Shown here: one piece after another, positions 57,201-64,000 of the stretch
Numbering within the stretch: the first letter of the stretch is position 1
Layout of the letters: every line of letters starts with the position of its first letter
Notes under the pieces: model-generated
The model's input: only the letters and a program-made list of their open reading frames with translations
Database searches by the model: none
Told to the model about the DNA's origin: nothing
NCBI GenBank assembly: GCA_022835595.1
Contig: BQUP01000004.1
Span: 1-64,000, forward strand
Direction: 5' to 3'
DNA from: Cystobasidium ongulense
Lineage: Eukaryota; Basidiomycota; Cystobasidiomycetes; Cystobasidiales; Cystobasidiaceae
DNA length: 64,000 nucleotides
Made by a program: the position numbers and the translations under genes

Positions 57201-57987
57201 GTACTTCTACTGGCCATGCAACGAGTACAACCTTGCTCTGTTCAGCCAAGCTCTTCGTCCCGCTGTTAAGGGCAGCATGATCTCGCCTGGGTGTCAACTC
57301 CCACCGGTATTTTGAATGATCATTCTTGGCTTGTTCGGCGGTGTGTTCTCCTTTGGCGATGTCCTCCCCGGAGCCATGACGATGATCAGCGTACATCTCC
57401 TCTGCTGGTGTGAGGGTTTGCCCATTGGCTTGTCCGTCATGTTGTTGGCCGTTATCTTCGCGAATGTAATGGCAGGAGTAGGGTAAAGTATGGCACACGA
57501 CACTACAAACGCGTTTGGAAGAGTTCAGAAGTGCAGGTTGAAAGAAGGTCACCAGTCACTCACATTGTGCGCCCATTTGCCTTTATCAGACCCCGCCTGA
57601 TGTGGTCCTCTCGGATGTCAGCAATCCTGTTGCGTAGTTCCTGCAGTTCTGGGACGGTGTGTGTTGATGACTCGGGAGGCTCCCAGCTGCGGGACAAAGC
57701 GACAGTTGGATCAGTATACCGTGTTGTATGCTCGTGCTGTGCCGCAGCGCTGAACACGACGCACTCATCCTCCGTCCATGCAGTGTTGTCTTCGAAGACC
57801 ATTGATTGAGGACGATCACGCAAAGGTCCGCCGCGACTCGAGTTTAGTTGAGCAGCAGACGCAGGTCCGCTCGATGTGCAGGCGTAGTGGTGGCTTTTGA
57901 GCGAGTCTCCGAGCTGTCCAGCGAGTCCACAATCGTGTCAATGCAGAGGGAACCAGGAAAGCCAGACAGTTCTGGGATGCCATCCAT
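54262..57987 (-). CDS. TPS2: Trehalose-6-phosphate phosphatase of the TPS2 type
   Basis: Two-domain enzyme of trehalose synthesis: an N-terminal GT20 (synthase-like) domain and a C-terminal HAD phosphatase that removes phosphate from trehalose-6-phosphate. GT20 blocks: VVLVAWPVEV and CVPVWMSDE (near 57100-57240), WPTFHYLGL (near 56930), VCGYEALEGGIGVD (near 56310), GRDKLDWTKGVLPK, and TSVRDGMNTTSMEYVLCQ (near 55680), the DGMN variant typical of Tps2. Phosphatase motifs: LMFDYDGTLTPIV (near 55250), IISGRDG and ICAGDDKTDE|DMFRAI (near 54680). About ten short introns. The N-terminal ~200 residues and the start codon (57987 or 57802) are not resolved. Ends LSSSQ at 54262. Confidence 0.92.
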
Positions 57988-58346
57988 TCCAGCGTCATCC
58001 CAGCGTGGGTTTCGATCAGGCTTTCACAAAGCTTGATGCCAGCTTGATGGAGGCCATGATTGATTAGGCTGGATTATGAAGGCATTGTATTGGAAGCATT
58101 GTCTCATACTGATGACTACTTGTGGGCCTGCTCATCCACTGGCTTTAGCTCGTCAACTTGCAATATCCTGAAACTACTCTGACTCTCCCAGTTCCCCAAC
58201 CGTGACAAACGTGACGAGAAGAGATACGGTCAATCCGGTAGATCTACCCACAGTATTGTAATATTAAAGATAACCGCAGCACACGACATTTAGAAAATAA
58301 CAAGGGTGGACTACGCATGCTACATTATTATATCTTCCAACTCCAT
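57988..58346. other. Intergenic region upstream of TPS2
   Basis: About 360 bases between tandem leftward genes, holding the TPS2 promoter and the terminator of coiled-coil gene B. A stress-response-type CCCCT or AGGGG cluster is not evident. Confidence 0.3.
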
Positions 58347-59951
58347 TCAGCCCTCCTGCGCATAGTTAAACTCCCAATCCTCCGTCTTGACCTCCCCAGG
58401 CACTGGGGCAACTGCATCCCAAGCGGCCTGCCAGCTGGCCTCTATAGAAGTGTTCTGCTCTGGCGTATCCCAGCCTAGCAGCGCCTCCTCCGTCATGTCT
58501 TCCGGTGCAAGCGCAGAACTCGCAGGACCAGTAGTCAAGCCAGACTCGTACCCAGAGTCGATGCCCGACTGTCTTCCGTCATTAAGCTTCATTCCTGCAT
58601 ATTTGAAGGCAGCCTCGCCGATACCTGCGTCCGTCGCTCCACTGACTGGCGTCGGTGAGAGCAAATTGTGCTCCAGTCGCTCGCGCTCGCCTTCTGCCAG
58701 TGCTTCCTCAAAGTCTTTCTCCCACAGATCTTCTTCCTCTCCTTCAGCGTCCTCGTCGCCTAATTCTGAGAGAATAGGAGACGCTTGTCTCTCATTGAAG
58801 AGCGGCACAGGCTGACCATTCCGCTGTGCTTCAAACATCGACAGCAGCCGCCGAGCTTGTTCGTCTCGCGCCCTCCACTCTTCCTGAAATGCATCAGAGG
58901 CTTCTTTATTGATAGCCCATGCCTTGATAGCATCCTCTCGTTCTTTTATCTTTTCTTCCATCCATTTTTGGCATCGTGATATGGTATATTTCATTTGCCG
59001 TACCTCGTATATGTCGTTGCGTGCTGTCGCGTTGCCTGCTTGCACATCGGATAGATCTATTAGCCAGGGTCTGTCGTCTCGAGTAGCTAGCTCTCAACGT
59101 ACCGCCTACGCCGCCTTCCCATCCATTTCCATACGACGTTACATGGGGGCGACGCGAACCATTCATACGAGCTTCGTGTACTGCAGCTTCTTTGGCTTCT
59201 TGCAGTTCTATATACTTTCTCTTCTCGAAGTGAATCTTCCGACTAGTAGCAGTGCAGATTGAGTCAGTCCAGTTCATTCCATAGCGACGTGAAAAGTAAG
59301 CATTCGCTTACTCCAGATGAACAATACTAGCTTTCAACCTAAAGTTGTCGGACTCCCAAGTTCTCAAGCGATGCAAGCGTCTCTTGCAATAAGCCATGAT
59401 GCTCTTCTGAACTTTACGTTCAAACTCCGACATGAACTCCTTGTAAAGTCTGTATTCTTCCTTTCGGCACTTGAGTTCACTTTAATCGTTGTGCAACGAA
59501 GATTTAGCAAAAGAGGCCGTGTAAATGAGAGGTGTAGAACACGTCAAATCAGACGCCATGTCTGACAAGAAGACAGCCGGGTCGACAACAAGTAAGGACT
59601 CACTAGTCGCGATGCTTGATTGCGAAATATAGAGTGTGAGCAGCTGCATCCCATAGCTCTTGTTCGTCTCGCCAGTCCCGATTTGCCTTTGCCTTGCGAG
59701 CGTGCATGCTAAAATACTCGACTTGCTCCATCGTTGTAAAAGCGGCATCCGATGCTCCATAGTATTCATTGATGAGGTCTAGGAATATTTAAATCGTGGT
59801 CAGTCAGTCCTGTGCACTCGCAGCAAGTGCAGTCCTTCCGCCTGAGACTGTCACGCCTTGAAATGGCCAGCCAGCTTGCACTAAAGGCGGAGATGGAGAA
59901 TCGCAGCTTACGTTCTCTCCTCACGGGCAGCGTAACCCGTCGATGGGACAT
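58347..59951 (-). CDS. Coiled-coil protein B, paralogue of protein A
   Basis: ATG at 59951 (MSHRRVTLPVRRE), then intron to HLINEYYGASDAAFTTM. The next join gives KHRDY|ELKCRKEEYRLYKEF, which lines up with ELELRKEEYALYNHL of protein A. RKIHFEKRKYIELQEAKEAA and a VTSYGNGWEGGVGG motif follow, matching AFGSGWDEVGDGWG in A. Then come a Trp-spaced charged coiled coil (EEWRARDEQARRLLSMFEAQ) and an acidic tail with EDLWEKDFEEALAEGERE and repeated Trp, ending YAQEG at 58347. No membrane segment and no recognised domain. The shared order of motifs over the whole length indicates duplication of one gene, now strongly diverged and inverted relative to A. Confidence 0.7.
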
Positions 59952-60492
59952 TGAGAGGTAGTCGCAGTCGTTATGGCAGGTTCGGGCGTTTCATAGATAA
60001 AGCAATGTACATGTGTGGTTGCAAACAAAATGGCTATGGTACTCTGAACCCGCGAAAGAAGGCGGCAGATCGAATAAAGTGGAAATATAGTAACTGATGC
60101 AAGACTTGAAGAAATCGCAAGCGCATTAGAGGTACTCTGTCAGTAATTTGCGGCCCTCGAATGACCCAGAACCTAAAAGTCCTAGAGAACATCAGGCTAG
60201 ACTAGCTAGTATATGTGTCCAAGGTTCAGAAGGTGGCAAAATTATAAGCAATCCTTTGGGGAGAGACAAGTTCGCTACGATATACACTATTGAAAATGGC
60301 ATCAGCTTCCATATCACTGAACTTGCACCGCTATGTAGGACCTTCCAGACGCCAGCTAATATCCACGGCCAGAAATGTGGCAGTCATCTTTCAAAACACT
60401 GGACTGTCGTCTTCAATGTGTGGAAAATTACTGCAATCAGTCGTCTAGTTGCTTTTACATTTGACCAGTCCATGTCTATAACGCTTTCAGTT
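59952..60492. other. Intergenic region downstream of ATG27
   Basis: About 540 bases between the ATG27 stop codon and coiled-coil gene B. An open plus-strand frame (60148-60513) overlaps the ATG27 3' end and has no family similarity, so I treat it as chance. No tRNA is recognised. Confidence 0.35.
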
Positions 60493-61757
60493 CTAGAGAG
60501 CAGAGTATCCTGACGAACCACGACCGGTACTCCGGAATAGATCTCGCAGAACATACGGAAGATCGGACTATCAATGAGATCAGCTTTAGAAAGAGGGAGA
60601 TCACACAATCTAAGAGAAGTCACGTACCCAAAATGCTCTGTTGGGGATCAGGTCCCAGCCTCTTGATCCGTATCGCGAATACTGGTGATACGCGCCAGCC
60701 GCGAAGTATAGCACAAGCAACAGCAACAGTCTGAAAGGGTAACCAGGAGTCAGTCAGAAGGTTGCCAGGCTAGCTCCATAGACAGTATAGACAGATGACT
60801 TACAACAGAATGAAGTCTCCCAGCAGCCCAGCAATGCTCGTGCCTTTCCTTGCACCACCATCTTCTGGGTCCGGCGAGCCTTTCGAATCCAAAGGACAAG
60901 CATACTTCGTGACCCATTCTACACTCAAGACACCCTCCTCTACGGTTCGACGGAAATTCCAGCTAGTCGGATCTGTGTCGTCTTTGCTTGGATCGCAGAA
61001 GAGGGTGAGATTCGCCCACCGAGGTCGATTTGCGTATTGTCCGCCATGGAGTTCTACTTGAAGCATACCTAGGAGATGAAAAGTATCGGGGAAAAGTGAA
61101 GGGCAGACGGATTACCGAGTTTGTATTGTCAGCTACTTTCGTAAAACTGTCAAGCGAAATCCACTTACTGGGCTTGCCCTTAGCAGAAGCCGTGAAGGAG
61201 GTCTTTGGGTTCAGCTCGCCTGTAGATATAGGTACCACTTGTACTACTCTGTCGGGTTCGCTTTCTTTTTGATTCACTATCGTCAAACAGGCTCTGCTAC
61301 CATCCGGGCATTGATCACGGTCTTGCAGATTGCTGTCTCGGGGTAGGGAAGAACATGGGTTCAAGGTGTATGTCTCCTGGGAACGTTCAAATGAAATGCT
61401 TATTATGGATGCCTTTGAAGCTAGCACATTGAACCTACCTTGAGAGTGCTGGGTGGCGTTTCGACGGTGACAGTATGCGAAACTACCTTATCAAGCTGAG
61501 ACAACCGAGAGCGCAAGAAAGTCAGCACAGATCCATGTTACGTGATGTTGCACAGTCTGATGAGTGTGCTCACAGCAGTCAGGTCGAAAGCCTTTCCCTG
61601 TACCTCGAACTTGCAGTCGAAGGTTGCTGCACTTGTGCATGACGAGTATGCCAGCGTCAGCACCAGCACCGAGACGAGGCCTTGCGGCAGAGAGCCTAAG
61701 GTCATCCGAGATCGCCGTGAAGATGATGCTCTTGATTTACTTGGTCTCGTCGAAGAC
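60493..61757 (-). CDS. ATG27: Autophagy-related type I membrane protein Atg27
   Basis: Atg27 helps Atg9 vesicle traffic in autophagy and cycles between Golgi, endosome and vacuole. ATG at 61757; a basic start then a signal peptide (LPQGLVSVLVLTLAYSSCTSA) and the cysteine-rich luminal MRH-type domain (FDCKFEVQGKAFDLTALDKV, LNPCSSLPRD, DQCPDGSRACLTIVN, LTLFCDP, VTKYACP). A membrane helix follows over an intron (FILL|LLLLVLYFAAGAYHQY), then YGSRGWDLIPNRAFW|SDLPYVLRDLF. The C-terminus is GYSAL, matching the YxxØ sorting signal (YSAV in yeast Atg27) at the extreme end, with the stop at 60493. Introns are about 60-70 nt. Confidence 0.92.
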
Positions 61758-62018
61758 ATGTTGGCAGGTTGATGGGCTGGAAGCAACCTGCAGAAGCAGT
61801 CAACGGTGCGATCACGTTGACGCCGACAGAAGCGTCTCGTACACCCGTAAGAACGGCGGCTGGGTGATATATCATGGGAAAGATTTGCACTATAGGTTTG
61901 TATTCCAGTGTAATTTTACTATTGTCACGACGTAGACTACAAGTCACACTGGCGCACAGACACATCTGCAATTAAACGGTTTCATCGACAACAACTACGA
62001 AATAACTGCACCACATAT
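61758..62018. other. Short intergenic region upstream of ATG27
   Basis: About 260 bases between tandem leftward genes. It should contain the ATG27 promoter and the terminator of the RRM gene. Nothing specific is seen. Confidence 0.3.
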
Positions 62019-63667
62019 TTAGCTGGTGTCCATCATAGTATCATCATTACGAGCAGCTCCTCCCAGCCTGCCTAAAAGTCCAGAGCTATTATTCTGACGC
62101 CCTTGCGGTCTCTGTTGCGTTTGTTGATTGCCAGCTGGAAAGTTTTGAAAGCCGAAACGATGAGCAATAGAAGCATTTATACTGGTATTCTGTTGGCTTG
62201 ACGGATTGATCGACTTTGGTTTATTCTGCTTAGCGAACTGCTGAGGAGCTGGGCGATCCATCACCTCCGCTCGAGGATCGTACGTTGCCACCCGGTCTGA
62301 ACGCAATTTACTATAGAACAGAAAGTCAGGAATTGTTTCAACAGTGATGCTCGAATGTTGCTCCATACCTCGCAGGCTGAGAAGCTGGGATACTCGTTTG
62401 GATGTCTTGCTGACGTGTTTGTTCCGGCTGCCTAGCGTTCTGCTGCCTTGCGTGCGGTGTATTACCGTTATTTCGTGGACCAGATGGAATAGCAGCGCTA
62501 CGCTGATTCTCTTGTCTATTCTTTGTGCCCTTTAGATTCATACCCATGGGCTTGGGTGGTGCCACCGGACGTTCTTGAATGGTCAAACGTAGTGTCTTGC
62601 CATCGGCCAGAGCACCGCTACGAACGCAAGCTGTTAGCTTTGTATGTGCTCGCCTATTGGATCTCGCAAACTCACTTTAGCTGATTGACTGCGCTTTGCG
62701 CCTCGGCTCTGTTTGTGAAGTCCAGTTGCATTGACACTGTATCACCATTGCTTTCAAGTACTTTGCAAGTCAAGATCTCGCCAAAGTCTCCAAGTGCCGC
62801 TTTCACATCTTCAGGTGTCGTTCCATCAACCAAGTTCTCAATAACGACTGTAGTAGCTTGACTAGCCTTTCGTTCCTGCTCTTCAATTTGGCGCCGAGGT
62901 AGCTGGAGATCCAATTCCTCCTGCCTCAGTAACTCTTCGCGTCGACGCTGTTCTGCCTGTTCTCTGAGTTCTCGTTCTCGATCTTGTTGTCTTGCTAGCT
63001 TCTTCTGATTGTCTTGATCTCGTAGTTGTGCTTCCCATTGCGCTTTCTGGCGCAGGCGCTCCTCTCTTTCTTTGGCAGACGTTTCAGTGCTTGCTGGCGA
63101 AAAGGAGCCATTGCTAGCACTAGCTGCGGCACCAGCAGGAGACTCAAGCCCAAATCTCCCAAATAAATCTCCTGATGGACTTTTGAGAGGTGGACTTCTT
63201 GTGGAAGCGCGTGCATTTAGAGAAGACGATGAGATTCCATCGAGCGCTTTGCCGAAGACACTGCCGCTGACCGAGCGTTTCGCTTTGCCAAAAGAGGTAT
63301 TGAGCTGAGGTGCATACAGATCAGATTGCGCAGAGAACAAGTCGTGTTCCCATTTGCTGTCCACGTCTGCTGTGCCACGGGCACTGCTCGAGCTTGACGC
63401 TGCAGGTACTGGAGTGGCTGTCTTTGCCTGTGTGAATTGGATGGCGCGCAGGGATGGACGACACAAGCATGTGTGAGCTTGCGGGGTGATGAGACTGGAT
63501 TAGAGTAGACTAACATAGGGTGCTGTGCGCTGTTGCCCTCTGGGAGATGCTCGTCCTCCTGCACTGGCTGTTCGGGCGGGTCCTGTTGGACGCCCACCTC
63601 TACCCGAGGACGACGAAGGTCTCGACTGGCCAGAAGTAGGCGCCAAACGATCCGCTAGTGAGGCCAT
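62019..63667 (-). CDS. RNA-binding protein with one RRM and charged coiled coil
   Basis: ATG at 63667 gives MASLADRLAPTSGQ and an Arg/Gly/Ser-rich start; the first intron (GTTAGT donor near 63519) joins APY|AKTATPVP. A ~100-residue Ser-rich region with FGRFGLESP is followed by an Arg/Glu/Gln-rich coiled coil (REERLRQKAQWEAQLRDQDN) and one RRM: TVVIENLVDGTTPEDVKAAL, DFGEILTCKVLE, VSMQLDFTNRAEAQSAV, LADGKTLRLTI. The RNP1 motif is divergent, lacking the usual aromatic pair, which fits the REF/Yra1-type or a degenerate RRM. The tail is Gln/Asn/Arg-rich and ends MMDTS. Likely in mRNA export or processing (inference). At least three introns. Confidence 0.78.
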
Positions 63668-64000
63668 CGTTGCTGCTGCTGTGTATGCTGTCTTTGTTGT
63701 GAATTGGGCAGAGGCAACCTCTCAAGGCGACTCGCGCTCCCGATCACCCTCGCGGACTGCTCATCGGCAAGGCAGCTTTTCCAGCGGTGGGCATGTTGAC
63801 GCTTTTCCAGAAAGACTTTATAAGTTTGTACACCGGCTGAGCTTGCATGCCGTGTACCTGTGGGTCGGCCTTTCGCGGTAGTTTCTTCTGGTGGCGATCT
63901 TGGTAGCGCCTGTATACGACTTGCTTGTGCGCAAAGCTACTGCTCATTCTTCCAGCATGTCGATGATAAGAGTAGGACACGATTGTGGGCCTGAAATCCG
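63668..64000. other. Right end of window, upstream of the RRM gene
   Basis: About 330 bases. Both strands have open frames of 60-80 codons but none shows family similarity or convincing splice sites. It should include the RRM gene promoter; a neighbouring gene may begin beyond the window. Confidence 0.3.

Noticed and set aside
60180-60260. Possible tRNA, from a GGTTCA stretch
   Set aside because: The internal B-box pattern is incomplete and no cloverleaf pairing could be drawn.
60148-60513. 121-codon plus-strand frame downstream of ATG27
   Set aside because: It overlaps the conserved ATG27 C-terminal exon in antisense and has no similarity of its own.

Overview
This window looks like the left end of a chromosome from an intron-rich, compact fungal genome, most likely a basidiomycete. 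The first ~66 bases are irregular C-rich telomere-type repeats. Almost every gene is broken by many short introns (about 55-75 nt, GT..AG, with CTAAC/CTAAT-like branch sites) and several very small exons. Gene content is typical of fungi: Zn(II)2Cys6 regulator, TPS2, ATG27, BCS1, CCT8, eIF2A. I cannot name the species.

Layout. 1-66 telomeric repeats. 455-4103 RhoGAP/coiled-coil gene (-), starting only ~0.4 kb from the repeats. 4529-6597 CCT8 chaperonin (-). 7088-8304 oligoribonuclease (+). 8523-9431 cyclophilin H-like isomerase (+), which appears to contain an AT-AC intron. 9851-11700 BCS1 AAA ATPase (+). 11444-12890 copy 1 of a duplicated block, with a 10-N gap and a truncated copy of a TBC gene. 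12971-20394 a three-gene cassette: Zn2Cys6 regulator (-), amidase (+), amino acid transporter (+). 20550-22160 copy 2 of the block, beginning with a scrap of the telomere-proximal RhoGAP gene, then a BCS1 3' fragment, then the 3' part of the complete SH3-TBC gene (21095-24550, -).

25050-27439 eIF2A (+). 27946-29594 LARGE-like glycosyltransferase (+). 30087-31767 SDR polyol dehydrogenase (+). 32025-32642 small basic protein (+). 32837-37893 large disordered nuclear-type protein (-). 38351-42838 PH-RhoGAP (-). 42839-44878 a 2-kb gene-poor CT-rich divergent region. 44879-47007 single-pass membrane protein with a Gln-rich tail (+). 47487-48569 penta-EF-hand protein (-). 48893-49385 an 83-residue protein (-). 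50312-51987 coiled-coil protein A (+). 52259-54037 membrane dipeptidase (+). 54262-57987 trehalose-phosphate phosphatase (-). 58347-59951 coiled-coil protein B (-), a paralogue of A. 60493-61757 ATG27 (-). 62019-63667 RRM protein (-).

What stands out. (1) The amidase cassette sits between two direct copies of the BCS1/TBC 3'-end junction, and copy 2 is fused to a RhoGAP fragment. The edges of the copies differ by roughly 15-20% while the core is about 99% identical, which points to an old rearrangement with later gene conversion. (2) The cyclophilin gene restores its conserved reading frame only if an ATAAGT..AC intron is removed. (3) Two homologous coiled-coil proteins of unrecognised family lie 6 kb apart in opposite orientation. 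Splice sites given here are read by eye from frame, consensus and family conservation, not from RNA. I saw no rRNA, tRNA, CRISPR, retroelement or DNA transposon that I could support.
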